The notes under the pieces are model-generated. The model was not told where the DNA came from and made no database searches. It saw nothing but the letters and a program-made list of their open reading frames with translations. Positions 1 through 5,810 of a DNA stretch of 17,702 bases are shown one piece after another. Source of the stretch: Thermoleophilia bacterium. GTDB lineage: Bacteria; Actinomycetota; Thermoleophilia; Gaiellales; Gaiellaceae. The stretch lies in contig JAICVP010000010.1 of NCBI GenBank assembly GCA_025935275.1, positions 1 through 17,702 of the forward strand. The letters run 5' to 3'. Numbering within the stretch: the stretch's first letter is position 1; every line of letters begins with the position of its first letter. The position numbers and the translations under genes were made by a program.

Positions 1-201
1 GAGGCCGTCGCCGAGGCCGGCTGGGATCCCACGTACGGCGCCCGGCCCCTCAAGCGCGCACTGCAGCGGCTGGTCGAGAACCCGCTCGCGATGCGGCTGC
101 TCGAGGGCGACTTCGCCGAAGGCGACAGGATCCGGGTGGATGCGCAGAACGGCGAGCTGGCTTTCGAGAAGGTAGGCGCCGGCGAGCCTGCGCGGGCCTA
201 G
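1..201 (+). CDS. clpB: ClpB disaggregase, C-terminal fragment (5' truncated by window)
   Basis: Only the last 66 codons and the TAG stop are inside the window, open in frame 1 from base 1. The visible peptide contains GWDPTYGARPLKRALQ followed by ENPLA, the conserved start of the small C-terminal domain (D2-small, sensor-2 region) of Clp/Hsp100 ATPases. The arginine in GARPLKR is the sensor-2 residue of that AAA+ family. ClpB is a cytosolic hexameric disaggregase that works with DnaK. The short tail and the LVENPLA context fit ClpB better than ClpC or ClpX, but ClpC cannot be fully excluded from 66 residues. The stop overlaps the stop of the opposite cupin gene by four bases (CTAG, 198-201). 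Confidence 0.85.
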   Translation, partial: EAVAEAGWDPTYGARPLKRALQRLVENPLAMRLLEGDFAEGDRIRVDAQNGELAFEKVGAGEPARA

Positions 202-572
202 GGAACCGGATCGAAGAACTCGCCCTTGCCCTCATCGGGCGGGGCGCCGTAGATGAAAAGAACGAGCTCTTCCTCGCCTGCGTTGCGGAGCTGGAGGATC
301 GTCCCGCGCTCGACGACGAGAATCCCGCCTCGCCCGACTTCGTGGCGCTCCGGCGGCTCGCCCAGATCCACCGTCAGGGTGCCGTCGAGGACGACGAAGA
401 CTTCTTCCTGCCCGAGATCGCGGTGGCGCTTGCCCTGCGACCCTGCTGGGTAGCGCCAGACGTTGGCGCGCGACTCCGCGAGCGCCCCGGACAGCCGGGC
501 GACGCTTCGGGGGTCGTTCTCGTCCCGCGGGACGAACGGCAGCTCCTCCGCCCGGAAGATCGTGAAGCGCAC
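198..572 (-). CDS. Small single-domain cupin protein
   Basis: 124 aa, GTG start. The middle has a cupin motif 1-like block: PAGSQGKRH (about 42-50), then EE at 56-57 and the VLDGTLTVDLG strand (61-71). Motif 2 is around GRGGILVVERGTILQLRN (80-97). His50 is followed by Arg-Asp, so the usual HxH pair is reduced to one histidine; metal binding may be altered or absent. Single cupins of this type are cytosolic small-molecule binding or isomerase-like proteins, and no substrate can be inferred. The GTG is chosen because a TAATGT hexamer lies seven bases upstream (minus strand, 585-580), as for a leaderless mRNA. The gene is divergent from the ADP-ribosylglycohydrolase with a 23-nt gap and ends convergently on clpB. 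Confidence 0.82.
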   Translation of the reverse strand: MRFTIFRAEELPFVPRDENDPRSVARLSGALAESRANVWRYPAGSQGKRHRDLGQEEVFVVLDGTLTVDLGEPPERHEVGRGGILVVERGTILQLRNAGEEELVLFIYGAPPDEGKGEFFDPVP

Positions 573-595
573 GAGCGAGACATTACCCTTGCCTC
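573..595. promoter_or_regulatory. Overlapping divergent -10 elements, cupin / ADP-ribosylglycohydrolase
   Basis: Plus strand TACCCT at 584-589 is followed by six bases and the ATC at 596. Minus strand TAATGT at 585-580 is followed by seven bases and the GTG at 572. The two hexamers share the TA at 584-585. The spacing places both predicted transcription starts on or next to the start codons (leaderless). No TTGACA-like -35 is evident for either. Inferred from sequence only. Confidence 0.6.
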
Positions 596-1489
596 ATCGC
601 CGACTCCCACTCCGATCGCCTCGAACGAGCGCATGCAAGCCTCATTGGCCTGTCGGTCGGAGATGCCTTCGGCGAGCGCCTGTTCCTGAATCCCGAGGCC
701 ATCGAGGCGCGGCGGCTTCCACTGCCTCGCTGGGAGACCACCGACGACACCGAAATGGCGACTGCGATCGTCGATGTCCTCCGGCGCCACGCGGGCATCG
801 ACGAAGACCGGCTCGCGGAGGCGTTTGCCGCGCGATTCGCTGCCGACCCCTCCCGCGGCTACGGACCGGGGGCGGTTCAGATCCTCGAGCAGCTGAGCCG
901 TGGGCTGGACTGGCGGGCCGCGTCAGCGACCGCATTCGGCGGTCTCGGATCGATGGGCAATGGATCTGCCATGCGCGTCGCGCCGCTCGGGGCCTATTTC
1001 GCCGATGACGAGGACCGCCTCGTCGACGAGGCGGTTCGTTCTGCAGCCGTCACGCATGCACATGCCGATGGACAGGCGGGTGCGGTGGCCGTCGCCACCG
1101 CTGCCGGCTGGGCCGCGCGCGGCGGGGGAGAGCCCGAGGCGCTCTTCGAAACCGTGCTCGCGGCCACACCGGACGGCCCCACGCGCCAGGGGGTCGAGCG
1201 GGTCGCGCGGATTCCGCTCGACAACGATCCCATGACCGTGGCCCTGGAGGTTGGCGCCGGCCTGAAGACGGTCTGTGCCGACACCGTTCCGTTCTGCCTC
1301 TGGACCTTCGCCCGCCACCTCGGGGACTACGCCGAAACGCTCTGGACGACGGTCTCCGTTCCGGGCGACCGGGACACTACGTGTGCGATCGTCGGCGGGC
1401 TTGCCGGAGCTCTCGTGGGGGACGAGGGGATCCCCGGGGATTGGCTTGCAGCACGTGAGCCGCTTCGGCACGATCTCGACCTCGAATGA
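596..1489 (+). CDS. ADP-ribosylglycohydrolase family protein, apparent ATC start
   Basis: Counting from ATC 596 the protein is 297 aa. Family motifs are in order: GLSVGDAFGE (18-27), TTDDTE (48-53), GNGSAMRVAPLG (about 121-132), HAHADGQ (154-160) and GDRDTTCAIVGGLAGA (257-272). TTDDT and the GDxDT aspartates are the binuclear magnesium ligands of the DraG/ARH fold, which removes ADP-ribose from modified residues or small molecules in the cytosol. The first ATG (755) would delete the first metal motif, so it is not the true start. Between the in-frame TGA at 563-565 and 755 there is no ATG, GTG or TTG. The stop overlaps the next gene as ATGA, so translation of the exporter is probably coupled. 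Family assignment is sure; the start is inferred. Confidence 0.88.
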   Translation: MADSHSDRLERAHASLIGLSVGDAFGERLFLNPEAIEARRLPLPRWETTDDTEMATAIVDVLRRHAGIDEDRLAEAFAARFAADPSRGYGPGAVQILEQLSRGLDWRAASATAFGGLGSMGNGSAMRVAPLGAYFADDEDRLVDEAVRSAAVTHAHADGQAGAVAVATAAGWAARGGGEPEALFETVLAATPDGPTRQGVERVARIPLDNDPMTVALEVGAGLKTVCADTVPFCLWTFARHLGDYAETLWTTVSVPGDRDTTCAIVGGLAGALVGDEGIPGDWLAAREPLRHDLDLE

Positions 1490-2112
1490 AAGAGCTGCTC
1501 GCCTTCCTCGGGGTCTCGGCGCTCGTGATCGTCACGCCCGGCCAGGACACCGCACTCACCATCCGCAGCGCTCTCCTCGGCGGGAGACGGGCCGGGGTGC
1601 TGACCGCGCTCGGCGTGTCCACCGGCCAGGCGGTGTGGACGATCGCCGCAAGCGCCGGGATCACCGCCCTTCTCCTCGCCTCCGAGCCTGCATTCCTGGC
1701 CGTGAAGATCGCCGGCGCGGTCTACCTGGTCTTCCTGGGCGTGCAGATGCTCGTGCAGGCGGCGCGCCGCAGAGGGCATGTGGTCGACCTGGCCAGGCCG
1801 GGAGGGAAGCTCTCGCCGGCCAAGGCCTACAGGCAGGGCGTCGTCTCCAACCTCGGCAACCCGAAGATGGCGGTGTTCTTCACGAGCCTCCTGCCGCAGT
1901 TCGCGCCCGAAGCCGGACCGCGCTTCGCGGTCTTCCTCGCCCTCGGCCTCTGCTTCTGCGCGCTGACGGCGGTCTGGCTCACGGCCTACGCTTTCGCGGT
2001 CGCGCGGGCGAAGGCCGTTTTCGAACGGCCGCGGATCCGACGCTTCGTCGACGGGCTCACTGGAGCGGTACTCGTGGCCCTCGGTCTGCGGCTCGCGTCC
2101 TCGGAGCGCTAG
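1486..2112 (+). CDS. LysE/RhtB family amino-acid exporter
   Basis: 208 aa, start overlapping the preceding stop (ATGA at 1486-1489). The N-terminus has the LysE/RhtB signature TPGQDTALTIRSALLGGRRAG (about 17-37), where PGP is usual and PGQ is found here. Hydrophobic spans lie near residues 4-19, 40-65, 68-92, 126-145, 145-172 and 188-205, giving the expected six-helix layout. A central GVVSNLGNPKMAVFF block (about 118-132) is the second conserved family motif (NPK). Members export amino acids or related compounds across the cytoplasmic membrane; substrate is not predictable. Coupling to an ADP-ribosylglycohydrolase suggests coexpression but gives no clear pathway. It ends convergently on the GNAT gene with a CTAG overlap. 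Confidence 0.9.
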   Translation: MKELLAFLGVSALVIVTPGQDTALTIRSALLGGRRAGVLTALGVSTGQAVWTIAASAGITALLLASEPAFLAVKIAGAVYLVFLGVQMLVQAARRRGHVVDLARPGGKLSPAKAYRQGVVSNLGNPKMAVFFTSLLPQFAPEAGPRFAVFLALGLCFCALTAVWLTAYAFAVARAKAVFERPRIRRFVDGLTGAVLVALGLRLASSER

Positions 2113-2561
2113 AGCGGCTTCTCGAAGCAGACGCTCAGCTCGTCGTCCACGTAGGGCCCGTAGCGGGGAATCTCGAGAAAGCCGGAGGAGCGGTAGAGCG
2201 CGAGCGCCTCGTGCTGGTGGACGCCGGTCTCGAGGCGGACGCGGGTGTAGCCAAGGCCGCGGGCCTCGTCCTCGAGCGCAGCAAGCAGCAGCCGGGAGAA
2301 GCCTGCGCCCCGGTGCTCCGGCCGGACGTACATGCGCCTGATCTCAGCCGTGTCGGCGTCGTAGCGGCACACGCCTCCGCACGCCGCTTCCATCCCGCCA
2401 ACGGAGCCGACGAGGAAGGCGCCGTCCGGCGGGTCGAAGTCCCAAGCCGGTGGCTCACCGCCCGACCCCGGCCTCCCGTGCCGTTCGAGCAGCTCGGCCT
2501 TGAGCGGGTCCGTGAGCGCCCTCGCGGCGTCGCTCCCGTAGGTCTCGCGCCGGATCTCGAT
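2109..2561 (-). CDS. GNAT family N-acetyltransferase, apparent ATC start
   Basis: The coding frame extends from the stop at 2109 well upstream of its first ATG (2393). Homology-like sequence begins at IEIRRETYGSDAARAL (2561 inward), giving 150 aa, a normal GNAT length. The acetyl-CoA binding motif A is RRMYVRPEHRGAGFSRLLLAAL (R/Q-x-x-G-x-G/A type), followed by LETGVHQHEALALYRSSGF and a C-terminal LSVCFEK strand. GNATs transfer acetyl from acetyl-CoA to an amine; substrate unknown. There is no ATG, GTG or TTG in frame between 2394 and 2561. The ATC at 2561 is preceded by TACCCT and exactly six bases on the same strand. Starting at 2393 would remove about one third of the fold, including the first strand and helix, and is less likely. 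Confidence 0.85.
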   Translation of the reverse strand: MEIRRETYGSDAARALTDPLKAELLERHGRPGSGGEPPAWDFDPPDGAFLVGSVGGMEAACGGVCRYDADTAEIRRMYVRPEHRGAGFSRLLLAALEDEARGLGYTRVRLETGVHQHEALALYRSSGFLEIPRYGPYVDDELSVCFEKPL

Positions 2562-2587
2562 GCGGCGAGGGTACCGTTCCGCGTTCC
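2562..2587. promoter_or_regulatory. Overlapping divergent -10 elements, GNAT / membrane protein
   Basis: Minus strand TACCCT (2573-2568) lies six bases before the ATC at 2561. Plus strand TACCGT (2572-2577) lies ten bases before the ATG at 2588. They share the TA at 2572-2573 within a GGTACC palindrome (2570-2575). The plus-strand mRNA would have a leader of only about four bases. No clear -35 boxes. Inferred. Confidence 0.5.
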
Positions 2588-3271
2588 ATGCCCGTCGACC
2601 GCCCCCTGAAGCTCGGAGAACTGCTCGCCGAGACTGTCCGCCTCTACGGCGAGCGGCTGTGGGCCGCGGCCGGCATCGGCGCCTTCCTGGCAGGAGCGAT
2701 CCTGCTGATCGGCGTGGTCAGCCACCTGCTCGTGGCGATCTTCATCGTGGCGCCCGCGGTGACCGTGTGCTGGGCGGTCGCGGCGCGGATCGCGCTCGGC
2801 GACCCGGCCGCGGAGGCCTGGGCCCAGGTCGGCCTGCGGGCGCCCGTCCTCCTCCCGCTCACCCTCATCGTGTCGCTTCCGTTCGTGCTCGGGGTGGTCG
2901 ACGTGCTCATCCTCTTCTTCTCGGTGGCGTGGATCGCGTTTGTCGGGCTTGCGATCCCGATTGCGATGGTCGAGCGTGCTCCAGAGGGAACCTCCTGGTT
3001 CGGCCAGATCGGCTTCGCGCTCACGCGCGCGACCGACCTCGCGCGCGTCGAGTTCCTGCACGTGCTCGGCGTGAGCGCCGCCCTCTCCGTCATCTACGCC
3101 CTCTTCGGCCCGTTCCTCGGTGCGCTCCTCACGGGCTTCGGGGACAACGGCGGCCTGGCCGCGCGGGCACTGTCGAACGGCGTGCTCGGGCCCTTCTTCT
3201 TCCTCGGGCTGAGCCTGCTCTACTTCGAGCAGAGGGCGCGGGCGTTATCCTCGCCGCAGCCGAAGACCTAG
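2588..3271 (+). CDS. Polytopic membrane protein of unknown function
   Basis: 227 aa. The N-terminus PLKLGELLAETVRLYGERLWAA, a short amphipathic stretch before the first membrane span, resembles actinobacterial membrane proteins of the glycerophosphodiesterase-membrane-domain-like kind, but I see no catalytic motif. Hydrophobic spans are near 25-60 (probably two), 86-125 (two), 157-180 and 196-213. A tail rich in R, A and P follows. The protein is most likely an integral cytoplasmic-membrane protein of unknown role. It is followed at eight bases by the GYD-domain gene, whose Shine-Dalgarno begins at this gene's stop, so the two are likely cotranscribed. Confidence 0.75.
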   Translation: MPVDRPLKLGELLAETVRLYGERLWAAAGIGAFLAGAILLIGVVSHLLVAIFIVAPAVTVCWAVAARIALGDPAAEAWAQVGLRAPVLLPLTLIVSLPFVLGVVDVLILFFSVAWIAFVGLAIPIAMVERAPEGTSWFGQIGFALTRATDLARVEFLHVLGVSAALSVIYALFGPFLGALLTGFGDNGGLAARALSNGVLGPFFFLGLSLLYFEQRARALSSPQPKT

Positions 3272-3279
3272 GAGGGCGG

Positions 3280-3567
3280 ATGCCGAAGTACCTGATGCTG
3301 TCGCAGCTCAGCGAGCAAGGCTTGCAGACGCTGCGCGCCAACCCTGAACGGGTGCGCGAGGTGAACAAGGATGTCGAGGAGCTCGGGGTCAAGGTGCTCC
3401 ACCAGTGGTTCGTCCTCGGGCCGCACGACTTCGTGAACATCGTCGAGGCGCCCGATGCCTCCGCGATCGCGAAGGTTTCCGTCGCGCTCGGCGCGCGGGG
3501 CAGCGTGCACACCCAGTCCTACGAGATGCTCGAGGTCGAGGACCTGCTGAACCTCCTCGCGGAGTAA
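3280..3567 (+). CDS. GYD domain protein
   Basis: 95 aa. The ATG at 3280 has GGAGG (3271-3275) just upstream, so unlike many neighbours it is a leadered, Shine-Dalgarno gene. The sequence starts MPKYLMLSQLSEQGLQTLRANPERV and continues with LGPHDFVNIVEAPD and ALGARGSVHTQSYEMLEV. This is the pattern of the small GYD family (ferredoxin-like alpha/beta domain, often LGxYDxVxIxEAPD). The eponymous YD is HD here. Function of the family is not established; it resembles ligand-binding dimeric alpha-beta barrel proteins. Cytosolic. It lies between a membrane protein and a 73-aa unknown in what appears to be one transcript. Confidence 0.8.
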   Translation: MPKYLMLSQLSEQGLQTLRANPERVREVNKDVEELGVKVLHQWFVLGPHDFVNIVEAPDASAIAKVSVALGARGSVHTQSYEMLEVEDLLNLLAE

Positions 3568-3570
3568 CAC

Positions 3571-3792
3571 GTGGCGGAGCCTCCTCGGCTGCCCGACTGG
3601 CTCCGGGCCGAGGTGGCCGGGTGGCCGCAGGACGCGTTCGGCGCCCACCAGACCAGGCTTCTCCTCCGGGACGGCACGGTCATCGCGCCGGTGGCGATCC
3701 TCCCGAGCGGCGACATCGTCGGCTGGGGCCAGGCCGGCGAGGCCGAGTTCGACGCCGACGACATCGTCGCCATCGAGCGGATCGACGAGTAG
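3571..3792 (+). CDS. 73-aa hypothetical protein
   Basis: 73 aa, GTG start three bases after the GYD stop, with GGAG (3561-3564) six bases before the GTG. I do not recognise the family. It begins MAEPPRLPDWLRAEVAGWP, then has strand-like segments TRLLLRDGTVIAPVAIL and GDIVGWGQAGEAEF, and ends with an acidic FDADDIVAIERIDE. It is strongly acidic, with no signal peptide or membrane span, and looks like a small beta-rich cytosolic domain. Codon usage and position directly behind the GYD gene argue that it is real. A hairpin with a T-rich flank lies downstream. Confidence 0.65.
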   Translation: MAEPPRLPDWLRAEVAGWPQDAFGAHQTRLLLRDGTVIAPVAILPSGDIVGWGQAGEAEFDADDIVAIERIDE

Positions 3793-3805
3793 CTCGAGCT
3801 CATGG

Positions 3806-3834
3806 CGCAGGTCGCTCGTTCGCTCCTGCGTTTG
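3806..3834. terminator. Possible intrinsic terminator between convergent genes
   Basis: An inverted repeat CGCAGG (3806-3811) / CCTGCG (3825-3830), 13-nt loop, is followed by TTTGGATT on the plus strand. It sits in the 56-nt gap between the 73-aa gene and the end of psuG. The stem is only 6 bp and the U-tract is broken, so this is tentative. Confidence 0.35.
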
Positions 3835-3848
3835 GATTCTCGGACCGG

Positions 3849-4748
3849 CTAGGCCAGCTTCGAGTACGCGGTGGCGACCTCGCCGGCGAGCGCGGCGTTC
3901 TCGACGATGAGCTTCTTGTTTACCTCGATCGTCTGGCCGTCGCTCTTGTCGTGGAGGTACGAGAGAACGAACGGCGTCACCGCCTGCCCACGGATTCCGC
4001 GGTTCGCGGCTTCCTGGACCCCTGCCTCGATGAGCGGCTCGACGTCAAGGCTTTCATCGGGCGGGCGTGCGAGGAGGATTCCCGAGTGGCGGCCGAGCCG
4101 CCAGTGGAACTGGGCCACCTGAGCGGCCTCTTCGACGCTCTCCACGCGCTGCGAGACGGGCGGGCCGCCGTCGGCCTTGTAGAAGAGCGGCAGCTCCTCC
4201 GTGCGCCAGCCGAGCACCGGCACGCCGAGGGTCTCGAGCACCTCGGCGGTCGCGTTGACGTCGAGGATCGACTTGGCGCCCGACGCGACGACCAGCGCCT
4301 CTGTTCGCCCCAGCTCGCCGAGGTCGGCCGAGATGTCCAGCGAGTGCTCCCAGCCCCGGTGCACGCCGCCGATCCCGCCGGTGCCCATGAAGCCGATCCC
4401 GGCCGCGCGGCAGACGGCGAGCGTCGCACCAACGGTGGTTGCGCCGAGCTCCTTCGCCATCGCGCAGGCCGCGAGGTCGCGTGGGCCGACCTTGCGCGCA
4501 TCCGGTGACGTTGCGAAGCGCTCGAGCTCGCCGGCTTCGAGACCGACACAGATGCGACCGTCGATGACGCCGATCGTTGCCGGCACCGCCCACGACACGC
4601 GCACGCGCCGTTCGGCTTCCGCGGCCACTTCGCCGCCGACTCCCCCGGGGAAGCCGTGGGCGACAAGGGTCGTCTCGAGTGCGACGACCGGCCGGCGCGA
4701 CTCGAGCGCCGCGCGGACCTCGGGGTGGATGCGGAGGAGGTCGGTCAT
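3849..4748 (-). CDS. psuG: Pseudouridine-5'-phosphate glycosidase
   Basis: 299 aa, close to the family's usual ~300. PsuG reversibly splits pseudouridine 5'-phosphate into uracil and ribose 5-phosphate in the cytosol. Visible hallmarks are PVVALETTLVAHGFP (20-34) with Glu25, RKVGPRDLA (85-92) with Lys86, FMGTGGIGGVHRG (120-132), the DISADL stretch with Asp138 (the metal ligand region), and VASGAKSILDVNATAEVLETLGVPV (154-178), whose Lys159 corresponds to the Schiff-base lysine of the family. The N-terminal HPEVRAALESRRPVVALE is standard. The ATG overlaps the stop of the PfkB gene by four bases (ATGA), so the two are translationally coupled. Together they encode pseudouridine to uracil plus ribose 5-phosphate. 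Confidence 0.95.
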   Translation of the reverse strand: MTDLLRIHPEVRAALESRRPVVALETTLVAHGFPGGVGGEVAAEAERRVRVSWAVPATIGVIDGRICVGLEAGELERFATSPDARKVGPRDLAACAMAKELGATTVGATLAVCRAAGIGFMGTGGIGGVHRGWEHSLDISADLGELGRTEALVVASGAKSILDVNATAEVLETLGVPVLGWRTEELPLFYKADGGPPVSQRVESVEEAAQVAQFHWRLGRHSGILLARPPDESLDVEPLIEAGVQEAANRGIRGQAVTPFVLSYLHDKSDGQTIEVNKKLIVENAALAGEVATAYSKLA

Positions 4749-5536
4749 TGGGGGAAGGCCCCCATGGTTGCCACACAGCGCGCTGCGGCGTCGAGCCCGA
4801 GCTCCGGGCCGCCGAGGAGAAAGCCCGCGGCGAGGGCATCCCCGGCACCCGTCGTGTCGACCAGCTCGGCCGGCCGCGCGTCGTACCGGGCTCCGGAGAT
4901 GACGATGCCGTCGGCTCCTCGCTTGAGGACGAATGTCTCGGTCTCGACCTCGCCGACGAGCGCCGCCTCGTCCGCGTTTGCGAAGACCACCTGCGGGCGG
5001 ATCCGGTCGAGAAGTGCGCGGAAGTCGTCGACGCCCGCGGCCTCGATCGCAGCGGTCGAGGAGAGATCGACGCTCACGCGCGGCGCGAGCGCAGCGGCGG
5101 CGAGCGCCGCTTCCCGGATCGGCGAGCGAACCAGGCTGTAGCCCGCGATGTGCAGCCATTCGCACCCGTCGAGCCAGGAAGCCTCGAGCTCGTCGGGTGC
5201 GAGCTCGGGCGCGATCCCGCGGTCCGTCAACATCGTCCGCTGCCCGTCGGGGGTGGCGACCGAGACCACGGTGCCCGTGCCGGCGTCCTCGACGGGCCCG
5301 GCCAGGTCGACCCCGCGGCGTCGGAGCTCGTCCGCGAGCATCGCGCCCGCCGAGTCGTTCGCCCTCTTGCCGATGAAGCGGGTGCGCCCTCCGAGCGCAG
5401 CCGTCCAGGCGGCGACGTTCGCCGCCTGCCCGCCCGGCCCCACCCGCGTGCGGCCGTAGGTGTCTGTGTCCGCGGCGATGGGGCCCTCGAGGCGAACGAC
5501 GACGTCGAGCAGGAGGTCGCCGAGGGTGCAGATCAC
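4745..5536 (-). CDS. PfkB family sugar kinase, probable pseudouridine kinase
   Basis: 263 aa, at the short end for ribokinase-like kinases. It has the N-terminal PfkB signature VGPGGQAANVAAWTAALGG (32-50) and the C-terminal signature VDTTGAGDALAAGFLLGG (226-243), with Asp233 as the catalytic base. The family phosphorylates sugar or nucleoside hydroxyls with ATP. Coupling to psuG makes pseudouridine the likely substrate (PsuK function), an inference from context; ribose or another nucleoside is possible. GTG 5536 is chosen because TAGGCT lies exactly six bases upstream (minus 5548-5543), a leaderless arrangement, and because MICTLGDLLLDVVV is the first strand of the fold. It is the first gene of the two-gene unit. 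Confidence 0.88.
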   Translation of the reverse strand: MICTLGDLLLDVVVRLEGPIAADTDTYGRTRVGPGGQAANVAAWTAALGGRTRFIGKRANDSAGAMLADELRRRGVDLAGPVEDAGTGTVVSVATPDGQRTMLTDRGIAPELAPDELEASWLDGCEWLHIAGYSLVRSPIREAALAAAALAPRVSVDLSSTAAIEAAGVDDFRALLDRIRPQVVFANADEAALVGEVETETFVLKRGADGIVISGARYDARPAELVDTTGAGDALAAGFLLGGPELGLDAAARCVATMGAFPQ

Positions 5537-5558
5537 GGCGCGAGCCTACAATCGGCCC
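5537..5558. promoter_or_regulatory. Overlapping divergent -10 elements, PfkB-psuG / small membrane protein
   Basis: This is the clearest of the four such gaps. Minus strand TAGGCT (5548-5543), six bases, GTG 5536. Plus strand TACAAT (5547-5552), six bases, GTG 5559. The hexamers share TA at 5547-5548 and the whole gap is 22 nt, so both mRNAs are predicted leaderless. No -35 consensus seen. Confidence 0.65.
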
Positions 5559-5810
5559 GTGGAGAGTGAGCGCGCGAAACGGATCCGCTCCTTCGTCATC
5601 GGAGGAATCGTGGGCAGCGCGGCCGGGCTCGTGGCGGCCGGACGGATGCGCGTCCCCCGGCGCCCGGAGAAGCGCCAGACGCCTGAGGGACTGGCGGCCT
5701 TCGAGCAGGCCCCGTGCTACGCGGAGACCCTCGAGCGCGAGGCGCGCGAGGAGACGGCCGTTACCGGTTCTCGAGCCGCGAGAGGGCGGCCAGCGCGGTC
5801 TGCAGGTTGA
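5559..5810 (+). CDS. Small glycine-rich membrane protein
   Basis: 83 aa from GTG 5559, set by the TACAAT hexamer six bases upstream. A basic N-terminus (ESERAKRIR) precedes one glycine-zipper-like span SFVIGGIVGSAAGLVAAG (11-28), followed by a basic, proline-containing tail. The layout resembles short YtxH-like or membrane-anchor proteins, but I cannot assign a family. The span implies the cytoplasmic membrane. The last 50 bases overlap the 3' end of the convergent glycosyltransferase gene; the tail encoded there (TGSRAARGRPARSAG) is low complexity and may be of little functional weight. Confidence 0.65.
   Translation: MESERAKRIRSFVIGGIVGSAAGLVAAGRMRVPRRPEKRQTPEGLAAFEQAPCYAETLEREAREETAVTGSRAARGRPARSAG

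Noticed and set aside
1275..2609. 444-aa plus-strand open frame across the end of the ARH gene, lysE and the GNAT gene
   Set aside because: Low-complexity Arg/Pro/Gly translation with no family motif, overlapping well-supported genes on both strands; a high-GC shadow.
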